A stretch of DNA of 39,076 bases from Bradyrhizobium sp. GTDB lineage: Bacteria > Pseudomonadota > Alphaproteobacteria > Rhizobiales > Xanthobacteraceae. The position numbers and the translations under genes were made by a program. Positions 9,806 to 18,428 of the stretch are shown piece by piece. Location of the stretch: NCBI RefSeq assembly GCF_030697065.1, contig NZ_JAUYQU010000303.1, positions 1-39,076 on the forward strand. The letters are read 5' to 3'. Positions within the stretch are counted from its first letter, which is position 1. The number at the start of each line of letters is the position of its first letter. Under the pieces are notes generated by a model, which ran no database searches, was not told the DNA's origin, and was given only the letters and a program-made list of their open reading frames with translations.

Positions 9806-10747
9806 ATGATCATGACGAGCCACATATTCCATCGCCTTCGGTCGTTCGTGCTGGGTTGCGCCGCGGCGCTGGTCCTGATGGCCAGCGGGTCACCGCTGCA
9901 GGCGCAGACCGTGGCCGTCATGGTCAATGGCGAGCCCATCACCAATTACGACATCGAACAGCGCAGCAAGCTGAACTTCCTGACCACGCGCAAGAAGCCG
10001 GCCCGCCAGGACATCATCAACGAACTGATCGATGAAAAGGTGAAGGTCAAGGAAGGCAAGAAATTCGGCGTCGAGCCGACATCTTCCGACGTCGATCAGT
10101 CCTATGCGCAGATGGGCTCGCGGATGCGCATGTCCGCCGATCAACTCGACAAGACGCTCGAAGGCCAGGGCATTCGCCCCGACACGCTGAAGGCGCGGTT
10201 GAAGGCCGAGATCGTCTGGACCAGCCTGGTCCGCGGGCGATTCAAGGGAAGCCTGCAGGTCGGCGAGAAGGACGTGGCCGCCGCGGCCCAGGCCGCCGGC
10301 AACGAGAAACTCGAGACCGAGGCCTTTGAATACCAGATGCGGCCCGTCGTGTTGATCGTCCCGAAAGGATCGGCCCCCAGCCTTTTCGAGGCACGACGCA
10401 AGGAGGCCGAAGCGCTGCGTAATCGGGTGCAGACCTGCGAAGAGGCCAACGCGGTGTTCAAGTCCTTGCAGAATGCCACCATACGCACCGTCGTGACCAA
10501 GACGTCGGCCGACCTCCCGGCGGTGCTGCGCGACATACTCGACAAGACCCCGATCGGCCATTTGACCGCGCCCGAGCAGACCAGGCAGGGCATCGAGATG
10601 GTGGCGCTGTGCGGACGCAAACCGACCACTATCGACACGCCGAAGAAAAGAGAAATCCGCGACAAGATGTATGTCGAGAAATACGAGGCCAGGTCGAAAT
10701 CCTATCTGCAGGAAGTCCGCAAGGCCGCGATGATCGAATATCGTTGA
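9806..10747 (+). CDS. surA: SurA-type periplasmic chaperone / peptidyl-prolyl isomerase
   Basis: About 313 residues. The signal peptide ends near SPLQAQ, then comes the SurA N-domain (VAVMVNGEPITNYDIEQR), which binds unfolded outer-membrane proteins. The helical region LIDEKVKVKEGKKFGVEPTSSDVD is typical of SurA, and one parvulin-like domain follows (about 180-285), shorter than in E. coli SurA, which has two. Whether it retains isomerase activity is unclear. ATG 9806 was chosen because it places the signal peptide at the N-terminus; 9746 and 9812 are alternatives. It sits between lptD, a major SurA client in E. coli, and pdxA, the same order as in E. coli (lptD-surA-pdxA-rsmA). Confidence 0.9.
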   Translation: MIMTSHIFHRLRSFVLGCAAALVLMASGSPLQAQTVAVMVNGEPITNYDIEQRSKLNFLTTRKKPARQDIINELIDEKVKVKEGKKFGVEPTSSDVDQSYAQMGSRMRMSADQLDKTLEGQGIRPDTLKARLKAEIVWTSLVRGRFKGSLQVGEKDVAAAAQAAGNEKLETEAFEYQMRPVVLIVPKGSAPSLFEARRKEAEALRNRVQTCEEANAVFKSLQNATIRTVVTKTSADLPAVLRDILDKTPIGHLTAPEQTRQGIEMVALCGRKPTTIDTPKKREIRDKMYVEKYEARSKSYLQEVRKAAMIEYR

Positions 10748-10750
10748 TTC

Positions 10751-11755
10751 ATGGCAAAGCCCCTCGCGTTGACCTCAGGCGAACCTGCGGGTATCGGGCC
10801 CGACATCACGATCGAGGCATGGCAGCGCCGCAACGAACTGAAGCTCCCGCCATTTTATCTGGTTGGCGATCGCGATTCCGTCGGCAAGCGAGCGGAAGTC
10901 CTGGGACTGAAAGTGAAGCTGGCCGACGTCCGGCCCGAGGAGGCGGCCGCGGCATTCGCCGACGCCTTGCCGGTCGTGGCCACCGGCCAGGCCGCGACGG
11001 CGCGACCGGGCCAGCCCGATGACAGCAGCGCTGCCGCGGCACTGGCATCGATTCGACAGGCCGTCGCCGACGTCGCCGCCGGGCGGGCAAGCGCGGTCGT
11101 CACCAACCCGATCGCCAAAAGCGTGCTCTACCGCGCCGGCTTTCGGCACCCCGGCCATACCGAATTTCTGGCCGAACTCGCCACGAGCGGCGGCCGCACG
11201 CCGCAACCGGTGATGATGCTGTGGTCGCCCACCCTCGCCGTCGTGCCCGTGACCATCCATCTTTCGCTGCGCGAGGCGATCGCGCAGCTGTCGAGCGAGT
11301 TGATCGTCACCACGGCCCGCATCGCGGTGGCGGATCTAAAGGCCCGCTTTGGCCTCACCCATCCGCGCCTCGCGGTGTCCGGCCTCAATCCGCACGCCGG
11401 TGAAGACGGCTCGCTCGGCCTCGAGGACCAGACCATCGTGGCTCCGGCGGTCGAAATCCTGCGCGGCGAAGGCATCGAGGTGCGGGGACCGTTGCCGGCC
11501 GACACCATGTTCCATGAAGCCGCCCGCAAGACCTATGACTGTGCGATCTGCATGTATCACGATCAGGCGCTGATCCCGATCAAGACCATTGCCTTCGAGC
11601 ACGCGGTCAACGTCACGCTGGGGCTGCCGTTCATCCGCACGTCGCCGGACCATGGCACCGCGTTCGACATTGCCGGCAGCGGCCGCGCCAATCCGTCGAG
11701 CCTGATCGCGGCGCTGCGGCTGGCCGCCCGCATGGCCGCGGCGCGGCCGGCATGA
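10751..11755 (+). CDS. pdxA: 4-hydroxythreonine-4-phosphate dehydrogenase
   Basis: A 334-residue NAD-dependent enzyme of pyridoxal-phosphate synthesis (DXP-dependent route) that oxidises 4-phosphohydroxy-threonine before PdxJ condensation. The N-terminus [15 protein letters not shown], the metal-binding histidines in [16 protein letters not shown] and [13 protein letters not shown], and the motif [11 protein letters not shown] are all in place and intact. The ATG is three bases after the surA stop. The end overlaps rsmA by ATGA. Its association with outer-membrane genes is conserved in many proteobacteria and is probably historical. Confidence 0.96.
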   Translation: MAKPLALTSGEPAGIGPDITIEAWQRRNELKLPPFYLVGDRDSVGKRAEVLGLKVKLADVRPEEAAAAFADALPVVATGQAATARPGQPDDSSAAAALASIRQAVADVAAGRASAVVTNPIAKSVLYRAGFRHPGHTEFLAELATSGGRTPQPVMMLWSPTLAVVPVTIHLSLREAIAQLSSELIVTTARIAVADLKARFGLTHPRLAVSGLNPHAGEDGSLGLEDQTIVAPAVEILRGEGIEVRGPLPADTMFHEAARKTYDCAICMYHDQALIPIKTIAFEHAVNVTLGLPFIRTSPDHGTAFDIAGSGRANPSSLIAALRLAARMAAARPA

Positions 11756-12612
11756 GCGCGGTCGACGACCTGCCGCCGCTGCGCGACGTCATTCGTCAGC
11801 ATGACCTCTCGGCCCGCAAATCGCTTGGACAGAATTTCCTGCTTGACCTCAACCTCACCGCCAGGATTGCGCGCGCGGCGGGGCCGCTGGAAGACGCGAC
11901 GGTCGTCGAGATCGGTCCCGGCCCCGGCGGACTGACGCGCGCGCTGCTGGCGCTGGGGGCGCGGCGGGTCATCGCGGTAGAGCGCGACGAGCGGGCGCTG
12001 CCGCCGCTTGAAGAGATTGCCCGGCGCTATCCGGGACGGCTGCAGGTCATCTGCGCCGATGCGCAAACCTTCGATCCGCGCCCCTTGCTTGGCGGCGTCC
12101 CGGCGAAAATCGTCGCCAACCTGCCCTACAACATCGCCACCGCGCTCCTGATCGACTGGCTGTCCATCGAGCCGTGGCCGCCCTGGTACGACATGATGGT
12201 GCTGATGTTTCAGCGCGAGGTGGCCGAGCGCATCGTCGCGCGCGAGAACGACGAGGCCTATGGACGGCTCGCGGTGCTCGCGAACTGGCGCGCCGAGACC
12301 CGGATCCTGTTCGACATTTCACCCGCGGCGTTCGTGCCGCAGCCCAAGGTGACCTCGTCGGTGGTGCGGCTGGTGCCGCGCAGGGCGCCGGAAGCGTGCG
12401 ACCGCCGGGCGCTCGAACAGGTAGCGGCGGCCGCGTTCGGGCAGCGGCGAAAAATGCTGCGGCAAAGCCTCAAATCCCTTGCCGTCGATCCGGCCCGGTT
12501 GGCCGCCGCAGCCGAAGTCGATCTGACGCGGCGCGCCGAGACCGTCCCGGTCGGCGGCTTTGTTGCCATGGCGCGCGAATTGATAAATATACGCTCGTCA
12601 AGAACGTCCTGA
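11752..12612 (+). CDS. rsmA: 16S rRNA dimethyladenosine transferase
   Basis: A 286-residue KsgA/Dim1-family methyltransferase. It dimethylates two adjacent adenines near the 3' end of 16S rRNA during 30S assembly. Features: SLGQNFLLD at about 24-32, SAM motif [17 protein letters not shown] (about 50-65), [10 protein letters not shown], and the adenine-flipping motif NLPYNIAT (about 123-130). The RNA-binding C-terminal domain contains [12 protein letters not shown]. The start overlaps the pdxA stop by ATGA, so translation is probably coupled. It is the last gene of the lptF operon by spacing; the dehydrogenase begins 14 bases later. Confidence 0.96.
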   Translation: MSAVDDLPPLRDVIRQHDLSARKSLGQNFLLDLNLTARIARAAGPLEDATVVEIGPGPGGLTRALLALGARRVIAVERDERALPPLEEIARRYPGRLQVICADAQTFDPRPLLGGVPAKIVANLPYNIATALLIDWLSIEPWPPWYDMMVLMFQREVAERIVARENDEAYGRLAVLANWRAETRILFDISPAAFVPQPKVTSSVVRLVPRRAPEACDRRALEQVAAAAFGQRRKMLRQSLKSLAVDPARLAAAAEVDLTRRAETVPVGGFVAMARELINIRSSRTS

Positions 12613-12626
12613 GGGAGAGAAACGCC

Positions 12627-13685
12627 ATGGCGCTGATGAAACGCCAGTCATTGGTCAAATTCGATGCGCCGCTGTGCGAAACCATCGTCGATACGCCGAA
12701 GCCGCAAGGCAACGAAGTGCTGGTCCGCATCGAGCGTTGCGGTTTGTGCCATTCGGACCTGCATATCCAGGATGGTTATGCCGACCTCGGCGGCGGCAAG
12801 AAACTCGACACCACGCGGGGCATGACTTTGCCCTTCACGCTGGGCCACGAAATCGCAGGCGTGGTCGAGGAGGCAGGACCCGACGTTGCGAAGGACCTGA
12901 TCGGAAAAAAGGTAGCCGTGTTCCCGTGGATCGGCTGCGGCCAGTGCCGCGACTGTCTCAATGGCGATGAAAATCTCTGCGTCAAGCAGCGCTTTCTCGG
13001 CGTTTCGATCGACGGCGGATTCGCCAGCCACGTGCTGGTGCCCGACGCCAGATATCTGCTGGACTACGATCCGCTGCCGGTCAATCAGGCGGCGACCTTG
13101 ATGTGCTCCGGCGTCACCGCCTATGGCGCGCTGAAGCGTCTGGTGGACCGGCCGCGGCAGCGCAATCTGCTGCTGATCGGGCTGGGCGGCGTCGGCATGA
13201 TGGGGCTGTCGTTCGCACAGGCGATGTTCAAGCAGCCCATTTCGGTGGCAGACCTCAGCCCCGCCGCGCGCGAGGCAGCGTTGAAGAACGGCGCGACGGT
13301 CGCCTACGATCCTGCCGAGGCCGACATCGCCAAACGAATCATCAGGGAAACCGAGGGTGGTTTCGACGCGGTGGTGGATTTCGCCGGCAACGAGAAATCG
13401 ATGGCCTTTGCGGTCGCCGCGGTCGCGCGCGGCGGCAAGATCGTGGTCTCCGGATTGATGGGCGGCAACTTCAGCCTGCCGATGGTGCAGTGGATCTACA
13501 AGCGCATGACCATCGAGGGCTTCATGGTCGGGACGCTGGCCGAAGCCCGGGAATTGATGGCGCTGGCCCGCGCCGGCAAGATCAAGCCGACCCCGATGAA
13601 GGAAGAGCCGATGGGCGACGTCCAGAAATGGATCGACGAGCTGCGGGCCGGCAAGGTGGTCGGGCGCATCGTGCTGAAGAATTGA
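12627..13685 (+). CDS. Zinc-dependent alcohol dehydrogenase
   Basis: A 352-residue medium-chain dehydrogenase. Catalytic zinc ligands are probably C41 (CGLCHSD), H74 (GHE) and C160. Structural zinc cysteines are C104, C107, C110 and C118. The nucleotide-binding GLGGVG lies at 185-190. The substrate is not evident: it could be a simple alcohol or an aldehyde. ATG 12627 follows GAGGGAGAG at good spacing. It begins 14 bases behind rsmA and may be read through from that operon. A strong hairpin follows its stop. Confidence 0.93.
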   Translation: MALMKRQSLVKFDAPLCETIVDTPKPQGNEVLVRIERCGLCHSDLHIQDGYADLGGGKKLDTTRGMTLPFTLGHEIAGVVEEAGPDVAKDLIGKKVAVFPWIGCGQCRDCLNGDENLCVKQRFLGVSIDGGFASHVLVPDARYLLDYDPLPVNQAATLMCSGVTAYGALKRLVDRPRQRNLLLIGLGGVGMMGLSFAQAMFKQPISVADLSPAAREAALKNGATVAYDPAEADIAKRIIRETEGGFDAVVDFAGNEKSMAFAVAAVARGGKIVVSGLMGGNFSLPMVQWIYKRMTIEGFMVGTLAEARELMALARAGKIKPTPMKEEPMGDVQKWIDELRAGKVVGRIVLKN

Positions 13686-13690
13686 TGCTG

Positions 13691-13725
13691 CCTGCCGGGC
13701 GGCGCTTCTCGCGCTGCCCGGCAGG
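13691..13725 (+). terminator. Hairpin terminator after the alcohol dehydrogenase
   Basis: A 15-base arm (CCTGCCGGGCGGCGC) pairs with GCGCTGCCCGGCAGG with one G-U pair across a TTCTC loop, five bases after the stop. The T tract behind it is weak (TGCTAGTCT), so it may be an imperfect or Rho-aided terminator. It separates the lptF-to-dehydrogenase unit from the exported-protein cluster. Confidence 0.6.
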
Positions 13726-13765
13726 TGCTAGTCTACTCCCATTACATTCGGGAGATGCATTGCGG

Positions 13766-15115
13766 ATGCGCCGGCCGGCTATTTGCGGACCTCTGGGGCT
13801 GGCGGCGCTGGGCGCGCTGCTGCTGGCCGTTCTTGCCAGCCCCGCCGTAGCGGAGAAACGCATCGCGCTGGTGGTCGGCAATGCCGGCTATCAGAACATC
13901 ACGCGGCTCGACAATCCCAGGAACGATGCAAAGCTGATGGCCGACACGCTGTCGAGCCTTGGCTTTGCGCTGATCGGCGGCCGCGCCCAGCTCGACCTCG
14001 ACAAACAGTCACTCGATACCGCCGTGCAGAACTTTGGCCGGCAGATCCAGGGCGCCGATGTGGCGCTGTTCTACTATGCCGGTCACGGCGTTCAGGTCAG
14101 CGGCTCGAATTATCTGGTGCCGGTCGGCGCCAACCCGACCCGTGAGGCCGACGTCGACTTCCAGATGGTGGACGTCAACCTCGTGCTGCGACAGATGCAG
14201 GGGTCCGGCACGCGACTCAACATGGTGATCCTCGATGCCTGCCGAAACAATCCGTTTGGCGCCCGCGGATTGCGCGCATCCGACGGCGGCCTTGCGCAGA
14301 TGCGGGCGCCGGAGGGCACGCTGATCTCCTACGCGACGCAGCCCGGCAGCGTCGCCCAGGATGGCAGCGACGGCCACAGCCCCTTCACCAAGGCTTTGGC
14401 GGCGACCATTCGGCTGGCCGGGCTCGACATCTTCCAGACCTTCAACCAGGTCGGCCTCGCCGTGAAGCGCCAGACCGGCGGGTCGCAACAGCCCTGGGTG
14501 TCATCGTCGCCGATCGACGGCACTTTCTATTTCGCGGCGCCGGCAGTGGCGGCCTCGCCGCAGGTGGCTATGGCGCCGCCGGTGCTGTCCGGTACGCTGC
14601 GTCCGGATCCCGACCGGATCCCGATCCAGGACTCCGCGCTGCTGCGGGAACTGAGCGACCGGTTGTATGAACGGAACTTCGATCCGGAGCCGCTCGACAG
14701 CAAGAACGGGATGAGGCTCGCGATCGCCAAGTTCCAGGAAAAGAGCAGCATGACGCCGACCGGCGAAGCCACCGAAGGCGTGCTGACGCGGTTGCGAAAG
14801 ATGGAAGACCTGAAACCGTGGGGATCGATTGTTTATGGTCCCGAAAGCGACAAATGGGGCATTTCCTGGAATCACGTATCGCGAAAGGCCGCGGTCGACG
14901 ATGCACGCTCGAACTGCGGCGCCGGAAAATGTTCGGTTGAATTGAGCTTTTACGGAACACGTTGCGGAGCGTTCGCTATTTCAGGACAATCATGGTCGCT
15001 GGTGGCGCGAGATACCGTGCAACGGGCCAAGGAGGCGGCGCTTGACGAGTGCGGCAAGACTGGCAAGTCTTGCCGAATTATCGGCGCGTCGTGCGCGGAC
15101 GGTTCCGGCCGCTGA
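13766..15115 (+). CDS. Exported caspase-family (C14) protein with DUF4189 tail
   Basis: A 449-residue protein. A signal peptide (1-29, ending SPAVAE) is followed by a caspase p20-like domain (31-255) with the catalytic pair intact: His107 in YYAGHGVQ and Cys159 in DACRNNP. The start of the domain, KRIALVVGNAGYQN, is typical of bacterial orthocaspases. Residues 288-346 look like a degenerate peptidoglycan-binding or helical repeat (LLRELSDRLYERNF ... GEATEGVLTRLRKM). The C-terminus (359-445) matches the DUF4189 pattern: WGISW, a cysteine-rich core (C384, C389, C400) and late cysteines at C429, C436 and C443. An in-frame TTG at 13760 is a possible alternative start. It probably acts in the periplasm or at the surface; its substrate is unknown. 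Two more exported proteins follow. Confidence 0.9.
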   Translation: MRRPAICGPLGLAALGALLLAVLASPAVAEKRIALVVGNAGYQNITRLDNPRNDAKLMADTLSSLGFALIGGRAQLDLDKQSLDTAVQNFGRQIQGADVALFYYAGHGVQVSGSNYLVPVGANPTREADVDFQMVDVNLVLRQMQGSGTRLNMVILDACRNNPFGARGLRASDGGLAQMRAPEGTLISYATQPGSVAQDGSDGHSPFTKALAATIRLAGLDIFQTFNQVGLAVKRQTGGSQQPWVSSSPIDGTFYFAAPAVAASPQVAMAPPVLSGTLRPDPDRIPIQDSALLRELSDRLYERNFDPEPLDSKNGMRLAIAKFQEKSSMTPTGEATEGVLTRLRKMEDLKPWGSIVYGPESDKWGISWNHVSRKAAVDDARSNCGAGKCSVELSFYGTRCGAFAISGQSWSLVARDTVQRAKEAALDECGKTGKSCRIIGASCADGSGR

Positions 15116-15138
15116 ATGCCAATCGACCTTGGAAACAA

Positions 15139-15666
15139 ATGCTGATGCCAAACCTCATTCGACGTCAGATCGCAATTGCCCTTCTCTGCGCCTTCGCGGT
15201 CGCAATCAGTCCCGCCACCGCCCTCGCACAATCCGGCAGCGCGGGTGGCAGCATCGGCAACGATGAAAAGTCGGTGTCCGGTACGCGTCAGTCGCCTCGG
15301 GCGGTCGAGCCCGAGAAGCCTGTGCGACGAAGCAAGCCGAAGTCCGAAGAGCCGAGCCGCGCCTCGCGAAAAAGCGGAGGCAGCAGCAGTGGTGGCAGCA
15401 GCGGCGGCAATTTCGACGGAGCGTGGGTGGCCCATTCCGTAGGGACGACATGCGGCGCCGCTACCGAGAGGTTTGTCGTCACCGGCGGCCGGATCGCGGG
15501 CGAGCTCAGTTCCGGTCAAATCAGTCCGAATGGCTCGACGAGGTCCGGCGGATCCGCCTCCGGTCTGAGCTGGAACAGTACGGGCCGTTTCTCGGGCCGC
15601 AGCGGCTCCGGCACGTTCGTGCGATCAGATGGTTGTACGGGACGATGGACGGCGTCGAAACAATAG
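15139..15666 (+). CDS. Small secreted Ser/Gly-rich protein
   Basis: A 175-residue protein with a clear signal peptide (LIRRQIAIALLCAFAVAISP, cut near ALAQ). A basic, disordered linker follows (RRSKPKSEEPSRASRKS, then SSSGGSSGG), then a C-terminal beta-rich domain from FDGAWVAHSV to CTGRWTASK. That domain begins with FDGxW, holds two cysteines that could pair, and ends CxGxW, a pattern I recognise from many rhizobial secreted proteins of unknown role. ATG 15139 was chosen because it starts the signal peptide. It lies 23 bases behind the caspase gene and is probably co-transcribed. Function unknown. Confidence 0.75.
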   Translation: MLMPNLIRRQIAIALLCAFAVAISPATALAQSGSAGGSIGNDEKSVSGTRQSPRAVEPEKPVRRSKPKSEEPSRASRKSGGSSSGGSSGGNFDGAWVAHSVGTTCGAATERFVVTGGRIAGELSSGQISPNGSTRSGGSASGLSWNSTGRFSGRSGSGTFVRSDGCTGRWTASKQ

Positions 15667-15804
15667 TCGGATTTCATCTCTCTGGCCCAGCGCAGTCCGG
15701 GCCTAAATTAAGCCCTACCCGCTCCGGAATTGCGGCTCATTGCCACCCAAGTCTTCGCCGAGATTGGCAGCGTGAAGCGTTGCGTATCATCGCCGGAGAT
15801 GAAG

Positions 15805-16767
15805 ATGTCCAGTTCAGCCGCGAAATCCGTGTCCGCCATTTTCGCCATCCTGTTCGCTTACTCCCCGCTCGTCACCGCATCGTATGCCGAGCCGGCTCCG
15901 CCCGATAAATGTCTCTCCGGGCCGAAGGGGGCGCCGCCCGTGGGCGGGCACTGGTATTATCGCGTCGACCGCGCCACCAAACGCGCCTGCTGGTACATCG
16001 GCGAAGCCAAACAAAAAGTATCGCGTGCCGCGCCGGAAACGCCGCCCGCGTCCAATTCTGCGCCGCCACCGCGCAGCGCGGGTACGCAGCCTGCGATCGA
16101 CAATGCGCGCGCCGAATTGCCGTTGCCGCAGGCGCGCGTCGAGCCGGACGCCGACGTCTTCAAGGGACAGCGGACGGTTACAGCCATCCCCGGCGCGATC
16201 AACCCGGGAATCGATCAGCGCCCCAATACGGTCGATGCCGGCGCCCAATCGTCGGTCGTTGCGTCGCGCTGGCCCGAACTGGCAGGCGTGGTGAGTACGC
16301 CGGCTCGTCCGGAATCTTCCATCGACCAGTCCGCAACCACGCCGCGGGCAGATTCCACGGGGGGACCACCCGCTTCCGCGGCTGCCACGCCAGCTCCCCT
16401 ATCGGCGCTCCCGCTTGCCGTTGCTGCCGCAGCGTCAACCGAAAAGCCGGCCGGCTCGGTCCAGATGCTGCTGATCGTCATCCTCGGCGCAGTGGCGCTT
16501 GCGGGACTGCTGGCGAGCGCGATTTTCAGGTTCGGTGGCCCGCGACGGACCGGCCGTCATGCCCGTCGCGCCGAGCGGCGCGTCAACTGGGATTCAGTCA
16601 GGGCCGATCGCCCCTCGCTATCGGACCAGGCGCGCGCCGTTGGATCGGAGCGGGAAGCCGGCCTGCTGCCGGAGGCTGGCCTTGTCCGCGATCTGCGCGC
16701 GGCGGACGATCCGGACCAGCGGATCGCGCACATGCTGTCGAGATTGCCGCGGAGTGCCGCGACCTGA
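15805..16767 (+). CDS. Exported Pro/Ala-rich protein with a C-terminal membrane anchor
   Basis: About 320 residues. A signal peptide (ending near SYAEPAPP) is followed by a short motif with two cysteines, CLSGPKG ... GGHWYYRVDRATKRACWY, seen in other rhizobial hypothetical proteins. A long low-complexity Pro/Ala/Ser region spans about 80-230. One transmembrane helix (about 236-256, MLLIVILGAVALAGLLASAIF) precedes a basic, probably cytoplasmic tail of about 60 residues. ATG 15805 was chosen because GGAG lies six bases upstream; ATG 15799 abuts that site and is less likely. It is convergent with gmk, seven bases apart. Function unknown. Confidence 0.75.
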   Translation: MSSSAAKSVSAIFAILFAYSPLVTASYAEPAPPDKCLSGPKGAPPVGGHWYYRVDRATKRACWYIGEAKQKVSRAAPETPPASNSAPPPRSAGTQPAIDNARAELPLPQARVEPDADVFKGQRTVTAIPGAINPGIDQRPNTVDAGAQSSVVASRWPELAGVVSTPARPESSIDQSATTPRADSTGGPPASAAATPAPLSALPLAVAAAASTEKPAGSVQMLLIVILGAVALAGLLASAIFRFGGPRRTGRHARRAERRVNWDSVRADRPSLSDQARAVGSEREAGLLPEAGLVRDLRAADDPDQRIAHMLSRLPRSAAT

Positions 16768-16774
16768 CGTCCGG

Positions 16775-17434
16775 TTATTTTTCCAGCTGCTGCTGCAGGC
16801 CCCGAACGAACTCGGTCAAACCGACCCGCCGGGCACGCTTGAGTCGCTCGGCCTTGAGGATCGACTGCACTTCGGCGAACGCCTCATCGACGTCGTGATT
16901 GATGACGATGTAGTCATATTCGGCCCAATGACTGAGTTCATGGCTGGCCCGGTCCATGCGGCCGCGGATGACGGCATCGGAATCCTGCGCGCGGGTATGG
17001 AGCCTCTTCTCGAGGTCTGCGGCCGATGGCGGCAGGATGAACACGCTGACGACATCGGCACCGGCCTTCTCCCGCAATAGCTGGGTGCCCTGCCAGTCGA
17101 TGTCGAACAGCACGTCGCGTCCGCAAGCCAACGCCGCTTCGACCGGCGCACGCGGCGTGCCGTAGCGATTGTCGAACACAGTGGCCCATTCGAGCAATTC
17201 GCCCTGTTTCACCATCCGTTCGAATTCGGCCATGTCCACGAACAGATAATCGCGCCCTGCGACTTCGCCGGGACGCATCGGCCGGGTGGTTGCCGAAACC
17301 GACATTTGAAGGCCCTGCATCCGGTCGAGCAGCAGGCGCGACAGCGTGGTCTTGCCGGCGCCCGACGGCGACGACAGCACGAACATCAGCCCGCGCCGCT
17401 CAACGCCGTCGAAGCTGTGGCCGCCAGCCGTCAT
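16775..17434 (-). CDS. gmk: Guanylate kinase
   Basis: A 219-residue enzyme that phosphorylates GMP to GDP with ATP. The P-loop PSGAGKTT is at 23-30. The GMP-binding segment SVSATTRPMRPGEVAGRDY and the lid and core motifs LEWATVFDNRYGTP and VLFDIDWQGTQLL are intact. The start ATG 17434 is preceded by GGAG five bases upstream, which overlaps the end of yicC; a GTG at 17440 is the alternative. It is the last gene of the fabD-to-gmk block, and yicC-gmk adjacency is widespread in bacteria. Confidence 0.96.
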   Translation of the reverse strand: MTAGGHSFDGVERRGLMFVLSSPSGAGKTTLSRLLLDRMQGLQMSVSATTRPMRPGEVAGRDYLFVDMAEFERMVKQGELLEWATVFDNRYGTPRAPVEAALACGRDVLFDIDWQGTQLLREKAGADVVSVFILPPSAADLEKRLHTRAQDSDAVIRGRMDRASHELSHWAEYDYIVINHDVDEAFAEVQSILKAERLKRARRVGLTEFVRGLQQQLEK

Positions 17435-17436
17435 GA

Positions 17437-18324
17437 TCACTCCAGGTTCTGAACCTGTTCGCGGAATTGCTCGACCACGTTCTTCATCTCAAGGCCGGTA
17501 TTGGTCAATTCGAGATCGTTCGACTTGGAGCAGCAGGTATTGACCTCGCGGTTGAATTCCTGCGCCAGGAAGTCGAGCCGTCGGCCGACCGGTCCGCCCT
17601 TGCCGATCATCTCGCGGGCTTGCGAGATGTGCGAGGCGATGCGGTCGAGCTCCTCGCGTATATCGGCCTTGGCGGCGATCAGGATCGCCTCCTGGTTGAG
17701 ACGGTCGGGATCGAAGCGGTCGGAGGTGTCGAGCAACGCCGCGATCTGCTCGGCGAGCCGGGCCCTGATCGCCTCGGGCTTGCGGCCGGGCGCGGCTTCG
17801 GCCTTTTTGGCCAGACGCTCGATCTCATCCATTCGCTGCGACAGTATCTGCCCGAGCGTCACGCCCTCGCGACGACGCATCTCGACAAGATCGGTCAGCG
17901 CCTGCTCGAACGCCAGCGCCGCGGCGGCCTTCGCGGCCTTGTCCTCGAGTTCGTTGCTTTCGGGCTCAACCACCTCGATGACGCCCTTGATCGACAACAG
18001 CCCGTCGATGCTCGGCGCCACCGCATCGATCTTGCCGGCGAGCACGCCCGCCACCTTGACGATCGACGCCAGCACGTCCTCATTGATACGGATGGTCGAG
18101 ACGGCGTTGGCACGCTTGACGTTCAAATTGGCGTAAACGGTGCCGCGCGACAGCACTTCGCCGGCGCGCTTCTTGGCCAGCGCCTCGAGTTCGTCCCAGC
18201 CGGGCGGCAGCCGCATGCGCAGGTCGAACCCCTTGGCGTTGACCGACTTCAATTCCCATTCGAACGCGTAGGGGCCGCTGGCGCCGTGGCTACGGGCAAA
18301 GCCGGTCATGCTCGACAACGCCAT
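17437..18324 (-). CDS. yicC: YicC/YloC-family endoribonuclease
   Basis: A 295-residue protein beginning MALSSMTGFARSHG, the hallmark N-terminus of the YicC family, and ending with the conserved region DFLAQEFNREVNTCCSKSNDLELTNTGLEMKNVVEQFREQ. Family members have been shown to cleave RNA and are linked to stationary-phase and stress survival. The middle is a helical, charged region (about 90-200). It sits between mltG and gmk on the same strand, and its last codons supply the gmk ribosome site. Length is as expected. Confidence 0.95.
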   Translation of the reverse strand: MALSSMTGFARSHGASGPYAFEWELKSVNAKGFDLRMRLPPGWDELEALAKKRAGEVLSRGTVYANLNVKRANAVSTIRINEDVLASIVKVAGVLAGKIDAVAPSIDGLLSIKGVIEVVEPESNELEDKAAKAAAALAFEQALTDLVEMRRREGVTLGQILSQRMDEIERLAKKAEAAPGRKPEAIRARLAEQIAALLDTSDRFDPDRLNQEAILIAAKADIREELDRIASHISQAREMIGKGGPVGRRLDFLAQEFNREVNTCCSKSNDLELTNTGLEMKNVVEQFREQVQNLE

Positions 18325-18379
18325 CGTCTGAATTTCTCCGGGAGTGCGGATTCTGGAATTCGCAGCGGTCGCCGCGACC

Positions 18380-18424
18380 TTAAAGCGTTTTCGGCCAAAG
18401 TGGAATTCGGTCCCGGCGCGAATC
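18380..18424. repeat. Degenerate intergenic repeat (Bradyrhizobium-type)
   Basis: Between mltG and yicC, the stretch TAAAGCGTTTTCGGCCAAAG, continuing with GTGGAATTCGGTCCCGGCGCGAATC, resembles the intergenic repeat common in Bradyrhizobium and relatives (TTAAAGCGTTTTC ... GAAGTGGATACCGGTTCGCG). The match is by memory and is imperfect, so this would be an old, drifted copy. Confidence 0.4.
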
Positions 18425-18428
18425 GGCG

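Noticed and set aside
12174..12626. N-terminal extension of the alcohol dehydrogenase overlapping rsmA
   Set aside because: The extension is the alternative frame of rsmA and has no dehydrogenase similarity; the ribosome site fits ATG 12627.
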